Shown here: positions 22,221-33,160 of the stretch, one piece after another
Layout: each line of letters starts with the position of its first letter
Position numbering within the stretch: the stretch's first letter is position 1
From: Epiperipatus broadwayi
Taxonomy: Eukaryota; Onychophora; Udeonychophora; Euonychophora; Peripatidae
Assembly (NCBI GenBank): GCA_028023455.1
Contig: JAQFVV010012398.1
Span: 11,643,160 to 11,707,159 of the forward strand
Length of the DNA: 64,000 bases
Reading direction: 5' to 3'
The notes under the pieces: generated by a model
Databases searched by the model: none
What the model saw: only the letters and a program-made list of their open reading frames with translations
What the model was told of the DNA's origin: nothing
Program-made: the position numbers and the translations under genes

Positions 22221-24162
22221 TATCAAACCGAACAAACAAAAGTGATATTCATTTTCTAAAATCTTATATGCATATTTGAACAGACAATGATACAAACAAA
22301 TATAAAATTCACATCAGTGCAACCTTATTCAAATTGGCTTGTAATTTAATTTGGATGAGCCTATATAGATATCTCCACTGATTTAAATTTTATATTTGTT
22401 ATTATCTATTTGAATTTCTGTCCATGTAAGATCTTGAATAATGAATTAAAGTGATTAGAATTTCATGTCTTAGGTTTGATTATTTTGACTCTGGAGGGCA
22501 TTTGCATTAAATATGAACTGTTTATTTCTCATTACATTTTATATATATTGTGATAGGGGCTGGGTTTAAACCCTGTTCCAAGATAAAAAGCATTTAGGTA
22601 GCCACACATATGTAGATATATTTTGATGTACATATTTGATTGAGTAAATTAACCAAAGTTGTCTTAAGGAGGGTTTTGTGCTCATTTTGTTTTCAAAAAA
22701 ATGTAATGGGTAAAGAATTTTCTAGAAAAATATTTAGTGTATAATTTTTATCATATCTAATTTTGTTTTAATAAGATAAAAAATATGTAGTACGAAACAG
22801 CTTTTGTTTTCATCTATGTAATGCTTTTAATGTAAATCCTGTTGAAAGTTATTTTTTTAAAAATGTTTTAACGAAACTTTGAATCTAATAAAAACTTGCT
22901 AAAAGCTTTCTTTTTGTGAGAGAGAAAATCTGAAGGCAAAGGAAAATGGATCTAAAATCTTAGTGTTCTGGACTAATGAGATCGTGCAGGATAAGGTTTA
23001 ATAATGTAGTAATTTTGGAGGAGTGATGGGAAATAATGCTGGAGGACAAAAACTTTTTAGAAAAATAAGAAATGTAGATATATAGCCAAATCAGAATAAA
23101 GGAGGGGTCTTTTGATTTTTATTTTTGCATTGATTAGAATTTTATGCTGTTATTGTGATTGCTGCTAATTTTTCTAACTTATGGAAATCAAAGCTATCCC
23201 ATGACCCCATAAGTGTTCGAACTTCAGGAATCTGCATCCCTACACTTTCACCACATCAAACTTTTGTATTCATTATCATTTTGTTAAAAGCAAAGACTTT
23301 CTTTATGGACAATCTTCATGGCCACTCCATTATTAAGCTTACTTTATTCGAGAATATGAACAATCTAATTTTCCCGGGAATCCAAAGGTAACAATATATT
23401 TTATTCAACTGTATACATGTGCACAGTATTAATTTCATAGCTTGTAATTATTTCTCTTAAATCATATAGATAACTGTAAAGATAAAATATGTAAATATAT
23501 TTAATCAGTAAGAATTTAATCTATCAAAATATATATTTATGCTTATATTTCCATTAAACGATTGAGCACTATCATTTTTTTTTATTATCATTATTTCTTA
23601 AGTTATTCATTTAGTTAAAATGTTTATATGTTTTCTTTATTAAACAAGTTAATGTGTTTCGCCCCAAAATAGCACATCTCTGTCAGTCTAAGGGGCATGG
23701 AGCAATATATTATTATTGTTCTCATTAAATCCCTTTTAATATAATTCTTATGCAAGCATAGTATTGGTGCATGGAGTCGGAAAACGCTGATGTCCATAAA
23801 TATATTGCTTGAGGAAATATTAATTAATCATTAATAAAAAATAAGGCTGAGTATTCCCATATTTATATAATTATATCTGTTATTTAGTCCTTTTTTTATT
23901 GTTGGGAGATTTAGTTTTAAATAACTTGTCTCCAGGCTATGGCTGCGACAAATCTATCTCGGCAAATCAAATGTTTCGTTTATCTGTTAATCATTAATAA
24001 CATGTTATATAAGCAGATTTTAATGAAGATAGCATAATAAAGATAGCATTTATATATTAATCATTGATATCATTTACTAATAATACATTATTTAAGCAGA
24101 TTTGAATAAAGATAGTGTAAGTTCAACTCAGTAAAGATGGAGAAGGATTGCAACCCATTACA

Positions 24163-24201
<39 letters not shown>

Positions 24202-24299
24202 GGGTGGGGTGTAAGTATGAGTTTTTAAAGTATACAATGCTCTTAGCATTGAGAAAATAGCAACAGAAACAATTTAAAAGACCAATAATCCTTACTTAC
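22221..24299. other. AT-rich stretch with SINE scraps and a simple repeat
   Basis: About 22545-22615 contains gggctgggtttaaaccctg, a B-box-like tract similar to about 5085. About 23735-23830 matches about 6560-6650 (taattcttat ... ccataaatatattgcttgag), a dispersed repeat. At about 23985-24120 a 70-bp unit (aatcattaat ... aagcagattt) is duplicated. A compound (AT)n(GT)n tract ending in G-rich sequence lies at 24163-24213. A 78-codon plus-strand run at 23155-23391 ends beside a donor-like GGTAACA but shows no motif. Confidence 0.4.
24163..24213 (+). repeat. (AT)n(GT)n compound microsatellite with G-rich end
   Basis: About 10 at units, then about 10 gt units, then ggggtggggt. It follows 'cccattacaatatatat', the same junction found at about 6877 and 7055. 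Confidence 0.85.
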
Positions 24300-24443
24300 A
24301 ATCTTGTATAGGGCATTACTTAGAATTGGTTTTTGATTAGGAGCTTGATTCATCAAATCTCTATATGGTTGGATAGCTCTATTTAGGAATTCTCTGTCCT
24401 CATAACTGTAGAAAGGTATCACAAAATCGGGTTTGATCACCAT
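24300..24443 (-). CDS. Candidate host exon, unidentified protein
   Basis: On the minus strand 48 codons run from the Met at 24443 to 24300 and end exactly at a strong donor (ATT|GTAAGTAAG at 24299-24291). The peptide begins MVIKPDFVIPFYSYEDREFL and continues NRAIQPYRDLMNQAPNQKPI, LSNALYKI. Its composition is balanced (charged, aromatic, Pro) and unlike the Lys/Asn/Ile-rich chance runs around it. A stop lies seven codons upstream of the Met. Either this is a first coding exon or an acceptor lies between (ACGAG at about 24460 is weak). I do not recognise the family. Partner exons were not found. Confidence 0.35.
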
Positions 24444-25099
24444 GCATTGAAAATTGCTCGTTTAAGCCATAAAAATAATTGTAATGCCAGTAATTGTAAC
24501 AATAACAGTATATGTGGTACTGGTAATGATAATGTTTTTTCTATAACTGCATGGAATTTGCAAACATTGTATGATATGGATTCTTTAAAAATCATACAAA
24601 AGAAGAAAATTTTTTGAACCGGTTGATGACTGTAAGATCTAACTTGATATCATCTATTTTTGGAATCTAGTTGTACCAATGATATTAAAAATAGGTTTTC
24701 ATAATGTCATCTTTATGCCTGTTATTAATGCTTATGTTTCAATATTATATTCAGAAATTTTAGCTGGAGAAAATGCTTTTGTTTTTCTTTTTGTAGACAT
24801 TAGTGCATATGTGGTAAGCAATAATTATCTTCGGTCCAAAATTTTAGAAATAATAATACATTGTTCTCTGATTTATAATTTGTACAATCTATATGGTTGA
24901 TTATTATAATAACACTTTTTTATAAATCAGAACACCCTTTTTTAGGTTGTTTCCGGTTTCCATCTTGGATTTCATGCCTTTTCTTTGCTCCATCTGAAAC
25001 AGACTTATTTGTATGTTTTAAGTTGAGTATTTGAAGAATGAAGTTTACAGAAAGTTTCCTTACTGTTTAAATTTCTTTTTTCTATAAAGTAATAAGATA
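24444..25099. other. AT-rich gap before the large LINE
   Basis: It holds an unremarkable 73-codon hydrophobic run (24679-24900, plus), judged chance. The LINE's 5' end may lie here (about 24.9-25.1 kb), since the sequence just before 25143 is less AT-rich, but no target-site duplication could be paired. Confidence 0.35.
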
Positions 25100-25142
25100 T
25101 TCTTTAATAATTTGTGTAATATGCAATCCGTTCTGAAGAACA

Positions 25143-26280
25143 TTGATGGCTGCCTTCAGAAAGGCTTCTGCTAACACAAGAAACTGCAATGACACCTTAG
25201 ATCATGAGAAATATTACTCTGATGAGTTTATTGTGCCTGAAAAGAAACTTGGAACTGCTAGACTCACTAGGAATTCCAATATTAGTCAGAAGGATGCTTT
25301 AGAACATTTCAAAAAGTCACCTTTCATTCAAAGTATTTCAAGAGAAACTAGCAGAAAAGCAAAAGTTAATAATGTAAATTTCAAACAAAGAGATAACAAC
25401 TTTAAACCTATTTCTAAACTTAAATATGATACTAATAAGCTTGAGTATAACCCTAAGCCTATGTACATGAAGAAATCTAGTAAATTACTTGTGGGAAAAA
25501 ATGTTCTAATTTCAAAAATTTTAGAAAATTCAGAGTTACGGTATAAAAATATTTTACAGGAAGTGCTGAAATGCAACAAAACATTGCAGCAGTCAAAAAT
25601 GGACTCAATTCGGGATGCAAACTCAATGTTTGATTCAAATAATATGTATTCCAATGGCAGCTATGATCCTAAGAAAAAACCAGAATTCTATTGTGCTCCA
25701 GAAAAAAGTTATGACCCAAAAACTGATGCAGCAGTGGCACCATTCGAAATTCAGAAATTTTTAACTGCCTTGCTAAATTTAACAGAGCCATTCTTGGCTT
25801 AAAATTCAATGACCTAAAGTGTATTAATGTCAGAATAGATGATGTGGGTCCACTTACAGAGTCTGGGACTAAAATTCACTCCTCTGGAGAGGATCTTTCA
25901 TCATTCAGAGACAAGTTGACTTATGACCACCAAAACATTTCTGACAAATCTGGAACCTTGGTCATCAATAATAAAGTATTGGATTGTGGTAAAAAGTCTG
26001 CAGAACAACATGCAGTCTACTTCAGAGCAAAGATCTCATACAGGTGATTTCAGGAGTTCTAATGAGTACTGCGACACTTCAGTGAACAATTTTAGTGATG
26101 ATTCTAATATTAGGCTGCCAACTTTACAGAGCTGTTATGACAGTAAATATGGAGAAGAATTTCCTGTTTTAAGCCCCAACCTTGTTTCAGGTCATTTGGT
26201 TAACTTGGCCAAGTCTAATTGCAAACTGTCCTGCTCCAATCCTATGACTCGTAATAATGACTCTAAAACCATTTTTTAAT
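25143..26280 (+). pseudogene. LINE ORF1, N-terminal two thirds
   Basis: The Met at 25143 opens 219 codons to 25802, a basic Lys/Asn/Ser-rich protein (MMAAFRKASANTRNCND ... KKPEFYCAPEKSYDPKTDAA). Near 25765 the better reading shifts frame to FNRAILGLKFNDLKCINVRI, then DDVGPLTESGTKIHSSGEDL, ending about 26047. Another frame continues HTGDFRSSNEYCDTSVNNFS to 26279. The length and basic character suit a nucleic-acid-binding ORF1 that packages LINE RNA. The N-terminal part has no fold I recognise. It is the longest open frame in the window, so this segment may have decayed less or been constrained longer. Confidence 0.6.
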
Positions 26281-26391
26281 GCCGATAAAGCTGCAGCCAT
26301 CTCAAAACCCTCAGGATTAGCCTTACTGCTTACAGAAGCAAGAGTGAAGTAAACCCCCATATGGAAGATTACAATAAAGCTACATAAATCC

Positions 26392-27235
26392 TTGATAAAG
26401 ATAAACTGCATGGAAGATATCTCTGACGACCATTGGCCTGTAGTTACTAATGCTTCCCTATGTGACATATCTCAACATGGTTTTATTAGTGAAAGTTTTA
26501 ATCAATCAATAATACCTACTCTTATGAGATTTTTCTTGATATGTAAGAATCTGAATGCTGTTATTTTATCAACCACTGATAATGACTTGAAACTGTTTAA
26601 ATTTCTGTTACAAGCCCCTTATTTAAATTGTTTAAGGCTCATGGCCTTTGGCCTTTCATTTTTAAAATCTTGTTCCATCTGAATGGCCATCATCTGATAG
26701 TGCAATTCAAAAATGTGATTGCAAAAAAAGCATTTTGAAACAACCATAAATCCCTTGAAGGTCACTATTTGGTTTCAGTTGGCCTTAATCATCCCACATT
26801 TATTGATGGTGTAGTTCATAATTGTGGAATAAGCTTTGGGAGGGCTGAGCTACAAAAAGTTCTTGGTTCTTATAGGAATGTAGTCTCCTTTGGTTATACA
26901 TAGATACGTAATATGGATTTTGTGGTTTTGATTACTACAGCCACTTTCAGTATTTTGCTTGGAAAAGGAGTATCTCCCTTATCTATCCTGGGACGCATTC
27001 AATTTAATGAATCCCCCTCATGATTATTCTGCAGGGGGTATCTCCAGTGTTTTTATTGCTCTCAAAGGGGACACATCATGAAAGTATGTCCAGATTGCTT
27101 ACATGTTCAATGCGGTCTGGTAAGGAAAACATTCCATAAATGTTGTTCTAGAGGTGTGCCATCCTTGAAGTCATCCTCCTTGGGGGTGTCTGGGGGAACA
27201 TCTGTGCATCTTGAAGGTCTCACATTTTAATGATC
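26392..27235 (+). pseudogene. LINE ORF1, C-terminal part with CCHC zinc knuckle
   Basis: 26392-26682 opens 96 codons containing FFLICKNLNAVILSTTDNDL. Around 26755-26900 one frame reads NNHKSLEGHYLVSVGLNHPT, FIDGVVHNCGISFGRAELQK, VLGSYRNVVSFGYT, resembling the nucleic-acid-binding fold that precedes zinc knuckles in LINE ORF1 proteins. At about 27045-27090 CFYCSQRGHIMKVC is a perfect C-x2-C-x4-H-x4-C knuckle, followed by PDCLHVQCGLVRKTFHKCC with more Cys/His. A stop ends this frame at about 27230. Such knuckles bind RNA in the LINE particle. Several stops separate the blocks. Confidence 0.75.
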
Positions 27236-27833
27236 AGTTTGCAGGCTCTCTGAGTCCTCAAATTTAAGTCCTTTAAGCCTATGAAAGATAAGATCAACTA
27301 AGAAGTTTCAGTCATCCAACCAAATTAAAGGTCTTGCTGGGGAGCAGATGGCTTTTGGCCCTGCGGAAGGGTTGTTGGAGCCGTCTTATTTCTACAAGTG
27401 AATCAGATGTCATTAACTCTGGTCCACCTATTCTCCCTTTCCATAAGTGCAAATAGATCTTGGAAGTCTTGGTCCTCTCAGTCTAACTCCTCTATTGAAG
27501 ATGATGTAATTTCGGAGGATCTTATGAATTTTCATGATCATTTTGGTGTTATCCTTTTTTCTGGGGCAAAAAAATCTTTCCCCGGCTGAATCTCTTCTTG
27601 ACTTGATTGTGACAAATACCCTTGGACTGCCTTTCTCTGGTTCCTGTGGGGATTATGATTCTGAACTGGTTGTGCAATTAGATGAGTTCAGTTCCACTTT
27701 TACTCTTGACAAAGTTGAATCTTGTCTAATTTCAGAGGCAGAAGTTTTCACTGTCAGGAGTGATCTGGTCTCTGGTAGCCATGATCATGGGTAGAAACTG
27801 CTCCTTTCTGTAGGAATTTGAACGAGGTTGATA
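27236..27833 (+). other. LINE ORF1-ORF2 spacer or ORF1 tail
   Basis: Two overlapping open runs (27398-27589 and 27534-27794) give Ser/Asp/Glu-rich sequence (NSSIEDDVISEDLMNFHDHF, SCLISEAEVFTVRSDLVSGS). This is the position occupied by the Lys/Ser-rich stretch in the minus-strand copy at 600-1010. It is probably a low-complexity ORF1 tail in several frames. Confidence 0.5.
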
Positions 27834-28470
27834 ATGGTTGACATTGTATCGGTTAACATCCGAGGCTTGAATTCTCATGACAGAGCTTATGCCTTGTCAT
27901 ATTGGTTGCATCATCAGGCCCCAGATATTTTGTGTCTCAGTGAGATGAAATTGCATGTGCAATCTGACTCTAATATAATAAACATGATGCATAGTTTTGG
28001 ATACTTTCACTACTCTTTCTTATATGCAGCCTCGGGAGAGATGACGATCATTATTAACAAAAATTCGCCAATCAGATTATTCAAAATTTTGTTTATTGAT
28101 TCAAGCTGCTTGATTGTGATTATTCAATATACCATAAATGTGTTTTTAATCTGGTTAATGTATATCTAGCTAAATCTACAGTTATAGTTGCCAGAGTGAT
28201 TAATTTGCTTAATTGTGTGCTTAGGACAAAACTATTTGAGACTTTTATTATTGGAGACTTTAATCATACATATCAATCTTTTCAATCAAAGTACATTTTT
28301 TTGCTGATGATGCATTTTTATTTTACACTAAGTCATCCCAATCCCTGATTGACTTCACATTCTTTTCTTTTTCCCTATCTTCATCAATTGAAGCACATCT
28401 ATGACCCACAACATTTTCCGACCATTGTGCTCTGAAAGTCAAAATGCCAAGGACAATACGTATGTTGACA
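27834..28470 (+). pseudogene. LINE ORF2 APE-type endonuclease domain
   Basis: From 27834 the reading MVDIVSVNIRGLNSHDRAYA starts with the conserved Asn motif. LCLSEMKLHV follows with the catalytic Glu and then SFGYF ... SGEMTIIIN. After a frameshift near 28120 the next frame gives FIIGDFNHTYQ (the GDFN motif at about 28250). A third frame gives HFSDHCALKVKMPRT at about 28412, where SDH supplies the catalytic His. All four signature motifs are therefore present in the right order, although frameshifts split them. The domain nicks chromosomal DNA to prime reverse transcription. Compare the related domain at 316-1, minus strand. Confidence 0.85.
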
Positions 28471-28799
28471 AAGGCCATTGTTATTCAATTGGTTTTGGAA
28501 ACTTACATCATCTTCCACAGAGAAAGACTTAACCTTTTCCATGGAAGAAGCATGGATGATTTTTATGAAGTCCCTAAGCAAGTTGATTAATTGTTGTACC
28601 ATTAAATCTAAGGGTGTGGTCCATCAAATTGGTTAGCTGGACTCTATTGCCTATGAAATAAAAAAATCTGCCATGTGAAGGTCAAAACATTCCAACCATT
28701 ATGGCTTTGAAGTCAAAGTACAAATATATACAAAGGGCCATTGCTGGGGACCTTTTAATTAAAAGGACCCATCAGTGCCTGCATCATCAACATTGCTGG

Positions 28800-29830
28800 A
28801 CCTGGGACTATCTTAGGTGGGTCATTGGATCCGGCAAAAAGGTCTAAGGCACCGCAGTCGATAGAGGTGCAGGGCAATGGCTACTCTGGTTTTTCCATGC
28901 TTGCCAGGATTTGGGAGTCTTATGCCAACAATTTCCAGTTGCTTGACATTTCACATTCCTGTAAAATTTTCATATCTGGGGATTCTGACCAGCATAGAAT
29001 CACTGAGGCCAGAATTCTTTTTAAAAAAAATTTTTTTCCTACAGGATGCATCCTAGCCTGCATGGGATTCCCAAATTTCTGTTGCTTCATCTACATTCAT
29101 TACTGTTCATATTGTTAAGAAAATGATTGACTTCTTGGCTAGTGGCAGCCAAGAGATCACCAGGATTTTCCTGATTGCCATGGTTCCTCTTATTAAGAAA
29201 CCTGTGGGGCCACATGAATTGGAAAATGTCCAGTGATATTCCTTGGTCCCGCTGCTGATAAAGATGATTTAAGGCCTCATTAAAGAGGATATCCAAGTAA
29301 ATATCATTGGAAAGTATCTTATCAATTTGTGAAAGAGGGGGAGCTCAACTGCTGATGCTGTCAGTCAATTTCACCTCCTAGTTGATCATGTTCGCAGGAA
29401 AAGGATGTCCCGTTCAGTTGCAGTTCAACTCAACTTTGCCAGAGCCTTTGATTGTGTCAGGATTTATGTGCTTCTTAGTGTACTGGAGGAACTTGAAGTG
29501 CCATTGGCATATCTTTAGATGATTGAGAACCTTCTTCGAAGTATTTCTCTCACTGGATGGAAGAGTTGCTCCTTTTGCTCTTTGTTCCCTTCTCCCAGGA
29601 CCCCCCACTAAATGCACTCCTCTTTACAGCCTATGTCAAACCATTGCTGTTATGCATTAAGGCTATCCTCTCTGGGATAGCCATTCATTTGCTGAGAGAG
29701 AGCATTTGCCCCTATATGGATGATATAGTGTTTTTCTCTGATCTCAGGATGAGTTTACTAGACTCGAGGAACTTTTAGATCAATTTCTTGCGAATTTGGT
29801 CTGAGAGTCAAGGAGCGAAATCGACTATGT
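28800..29830 (+). pseudogene. LINE ORF2 reverse transcriptase
   Basis: Blocks in order over several frames: IPQISVASST-like entry near 29080; LIAMVPLIKKPVGPHELEN (29180); RKRMSRSVAVQLNFARAFDC at about 29395-29455, the motif A region with 'FA.AFD'; VLLSVLEELEVPLAYL; then LDGRVAPF-like and TAYVKPLLLCIKAILSGIAI at 29557-29778; and CPYMDDIVFFSDL at about 29708, the catalytic YxDD box with Met in the variable place. The Asp of motif A and both Asp of the box are kept, but stops and frameshifts make the copy inactive. RT copies LINE RNA at the nicked target. Confidence 0.85.
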
Positions 29831-29929
29831 GGTCGATCTTGACAGGGAAGCAAATCTCTGATTTAAAGCTCCCCCACAGAAGTTTCTCAGATTCCATCTT
29901 GCCTTCCCCCATCTGTTATGAGAAAACAG

Positions 29930-30680
29930 TTGGAGAATTCCTTACTTTCTAAAATAGAAGGCATGATAAATTCACTTTCCAAGATCTATCTTTCTTTGTT
30001 GAGAAAAGACGTGCTTCTTAATGCAGTTTTGTTAACCAAAATAATTTATTATTTGGCGGCCTTTCCCTGACAAACATTTTTCTCAGTAAGGTACAATGGT
30101 ACAATCAGTATATAGAAAGTTGTGTGCTGGTGGGGGGGGAGAGAACCACTGTTATCAGCTTCAGTCTGCTGCAAAAGCCCAGACCACTTAATGAATTAGG
30201 GCTTCACTCAATCAAAGTTTTCCTGATCCAGAGAACCCACAATGTGCAAGTTAAGATTTTCAAGGATAATGTGAATATGGAAAGTCTGTTTCCATTAGAG
30301 AAAGTAGACCCCATGGATTGCCCCTCCTAGGAGGAGAAATATTTGGTCGCAACAGCAGTTGATGGTGGTCAATAACATTACCACCTCCAGTTCTATGAGA
30401 AATTATCCTATGAAATTCCTATTAGTTGATCCATTTTGGGAAATCCAAAGCAGAGAATTTATCTTCTGATTGGGATCCCTCAGCTTACAGGATTGTCCAA
30501 GTTTTTAAAACTTGAACCTAAGTTTGTGGACTTTTTAATGGGGCCCTTCCTACTGGTATGTTTCTTTGAAATCAGAGGGGACACTATTGATTCTATCTGT
30601 CCCTTGTGTAAAAAACAAGATGAGTCCATAGCCCATGTACTCAATCAATGTCGTGGACTCATCTTCAAAACATAGTTCTA
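29930..30680 (+). pseudogene. LINE ORF2 C-terminus with Cys/His motif
   Basis: ERTTVISFSLLQKPRPLNEL at 30124-30330, then IGIPQLTGLSKFLKLEPKFV and SICPLCKKQDESIAHVLNQC at about 30590-30650. The last is C-x2-C-x7-H-x4-C, the Cys/His motif found after the thumb in many LINE ORF2 proteins. The minus-strand LINE at 47.9-48.3 kb has the corresponding segment (EVETAAHIFLDCPHL). A stop follows at about 30675, where the duplicated 3' region begins. Confidence 0.75.
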
Positions 30681-31725
30681 CAGAGAATTGGGTTTGCTCG
30701 CCGTGTTAACCTGATTCATGCTTTCAAAAAGAATTTTTGGTGTTATCAGACAGACCATAAACTTTATTATCTGGATGATAAGATGCCCAGTTTTATTTGA
30801 AAGAGATTTGGATTATGCTACATAAGAACTATTCCTCTTGTTGCTGCATAAATCAAAGAAAAGTGATATAAGAACTTGCCTGCCATGGCTTGCACACAAA
30901 CTTGGAGCCAACTGAAGCTTTGAGGAGATCTATTGGTCTTTTTGATTTATCTGGCCCCTAGATATATTGAACTGACCATTGCCAAGTGGTTGCGTGGTCA
31001 TTATGGGTTTGCTTAATAGCACCATATGTGGTAAAATTTTGTTTTTCCTGTATTTTAATTAATTTGTTGATTGTTATTGTTGGATCATTTCTACCAACAC
31101 CTTTGATTTACACTTGGGTGTCAACAAAATTGATATCCTTTCCCTTTAATTGTTTTTGGTGAACCTCACTTAATTATGACCTGAATTTGGTATCTTTGAA
31201 ACAGTTCTACAGAGATTTACGGGACTTGACTCGACCTGTGTTAACCTGATTTATGCTTTCAAAAAGAATTTTTGGTATTATCAGACTGACCAAACTTTGT
31301 TATCTGGATGATAAGATGCCCAATTTTATTTGAAAGAGGTTTGGACTGTGCTATAGAAGAACTATTACTCATGTTGCTTCATAAATCAAAGGAAAGTGAT
31401 ATAAGAACTTGGCTGCAATGGCTTGTAGACCAAACTTGGAGCCAACTGAAGCTTTGAGGAGATACATTGGTCTTTTTGAGTTATCTAGCCCTAAGATATA
31501 TTAAACTGACCTTTGCCAAGTGGTTGCATGATCATTATTGGTTTGCTTAATAGCACCATACATGGTAAAATTTGGTTTCTACTGTATTTTAATTAATTTG
31601 TTGATTATTATTGATGGATCGTTTCTACCAACACCTTTGATTTATACTTAGATGTCAACAGAATTGAGATCTTTACTCTTTAATTGTGTTGGGTGAACCT
31701 CACTTAATTATGACCTGAATTTGGT
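30669..31725 (+). repeat. 529-bp tandem duplication in the LINE tail
   Basis: agttctacagag occurs at 30674 and 31203. From there the two units run in parallel to ...gacctgaatttggta, ending about 31193 and 31725. They differ by scattered substitutions and short indels (roughly a tenth of positions by eye), so the duplication is old. It contains the end of the ORF2-like sequence (for example SLLQKSKKSDIRTCLPWLAH-like readings) plus 3' UTR. Tandem 3'-UTR units occur in some LINE families, so this may be a family trait rather than a local event. Confidence 0.92.
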
Positions 31726-31739
31726 AAAAGGTATGTGTG

Positions 31740-32310
31740 CTTTTCTGATTATGTTGACTCACAGTGTAAGTTTTGTTATTGATGGTTTATATTGTATTTC
31801 ATATCCCGGTGGGTTTGGATTACGAGCTAATATAGTCTTCACAAGTTATGTATAATGTAACACTATCTTATTTAAATTTGTTAGTCTTTATATATTTAGT
31901 ATAACATACATTCATTCCTTAAGGTGCACATGTTGTAGCCAGGTTTAACCATATATTCATTTGTGATCTGTAATTCATTTATGTTGTACTTCATATCATG
32001 TTGGGTTTGCTTTATTCATAATCTTCACATCACGTTGAAATTGTTAACTGTGTAGGCTTTATTTGAAGAGCCACTACAGTCTTGACAAGTTATGTGTATA
32101 CAATGTCATTTTGGTTAATCTTGTTAACCTTTTTTTATTTAGTGTAATATGTTTCAATTCCTTGTAAATTATGCATGCAAATCGTCCATGCTATGTAAAT
32201 CTGGAGTAACTATTTGTACTATACTCGATTGAGATTTGTATTTCTGTATAACATTCCATATTTGATTTATAGTGTAATTAAAGTTTATTTTGAAAAGAAT
32301 AACATTTTTT
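31740..32310 (+). other. LINE 3' UTR with degenerate 200-bp internal repeat
   Basis: Two diverged units start ttgtatttcatatcccggtg (about 31792) and ttgtacttcatatcatgttg (about 31984). Each contains 'cttcacaagttatgt' or 'cttgacaagttatgtg' and a later 'tttagtataa / tttagtgtaa' tract. The sequence ends in an A/T-rich tail near 32310. Confidence 0.55.
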
Positions 32311-32559
32311 TTTTAATTAGAAAAAAATCGTTGAATTTATTGTTGGAAATCGTAGTCTAAACAGGATTTTACAAACTTATACTGCTTTTTTTTTTTTTAG
32401 AAAAAAGGTATTTAATGCTTTCTTGAAATCTACCTTTAAGCTCATAAACAGGAGATGGAATTTAAAATGTGTTCATGTATGAATCTATATCTTCTTAATC
32501 TTATATCATAATAAAAAAAAGTTTTGTACTTAAGATTATTTTTAAAATCAACCATCACA

Positions 32560-33160
32560 CAAAAAAAATTAAGATCAACAAAAAATAGTATAATTTTAAA
32601 AATAATTCTAATGAGAGTGATGCATCCTGGTATGCTGTTATCAATTTATTAGTGTTCAACTTTGTTTTGGTCAGTAGTATTTTTAAATCATGTTTAGCTA
32701 TTTGCAGTTGGTTTCTTATTTTTTTTATTAAGAGATTTGTGACTGCAGTGAACCCACATTCTATTAAATATGATGAAGAAAACAATGAAAACCTTTTACA
32801 CTATAGTTCACAATACAAGATAAAAATGTAAGTATCTACTTTTGCAGCCATGTTTTTAGCTAACTTTAAATTCATTTCCTCTTTTGTTATTACTTGTGTC
32901 AGTATTTTGGAGATATTTCTGTATTAGTGTTTGGAAAGAGTTTAAACCCCAATCAGGTATATTCATTTTAAGAATCTCTTCATATCATTGTTTGAAATCA
33001 GGATGGAGAGCCTTCAATTGTCATTATTTAATAAGCGAGTCTTCATCATATTTTTCAACTCTTGATAAATTTGAAAACTGGTTGAATTCCCCTTCATTTC
33101 TAAATGTTGTTTACACAAAAGTTTATTCATTAAGTAAACAGTTTTGTATTGATTGAATTT
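32560..33160 (-). pseudogene. hAT transposase C-terminus, second copy (degraded)
   Basis: On the minus strand, about 33000-32950 reads ALHPDFKQ then YEEILKMNIPDWGLNSFQ, the hAT 'L..F..RY.EI....W..NPF' block. The ORF at 32785-32555 reads SSYLIECGFTAVTNLLIKKI and RNQLQIAKHDLKILLTKTKL. This matches the 'YLCESGF(S)ALT.IKTK.RNRL..E.DLRLAL' block of ZBED5-type transposases better than the 20.8-21.4 kb copy does. Blocks upstream (MNKLLCKQHLEMKGNSTSFQ) fit the 'L.LWK.HLE..N...FPSL' region with frameshifts. No terminal repeats or target duplication were found, so the element boundaries are unknown. Confidence 0.8.

Larger units (their letters stand above)
25100..32310 (+). mobile_element. Large LINE retrotransposon with ORF1 and ORF2 (non-functional)
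   Basis: About 7.2 kb on the plus strand with the full LINE order: ORF1 (25143 to about 27230, CCHC knuckle), spacer, APE endonuclease (27834-28470), reverse transcriptase (about 28900-29800), C-terminal Cys/His domain (about 30590-30660), then a long AT-rich 3' region ending in an A/T-rich tail near 32310. Frameshifts and stops occur every few hundred bases, so it is dead, but it is nearly full length. The 3' region has a 529-bp tandem duplication. The fragment at 1-1010 and the one at 47.46-49.36 kb (both minus) belong to the same or related families. The clade is not assigned; the exact ends are estimates. Confidence 0.85.

Noticed and set aside
24679-24900. 73-codon hydrophobic open frame
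   Set aside because: Ile/Leu/Phe/Tyr-rich, as expected by chance in AT-rich DNA. No motif, no splice context.
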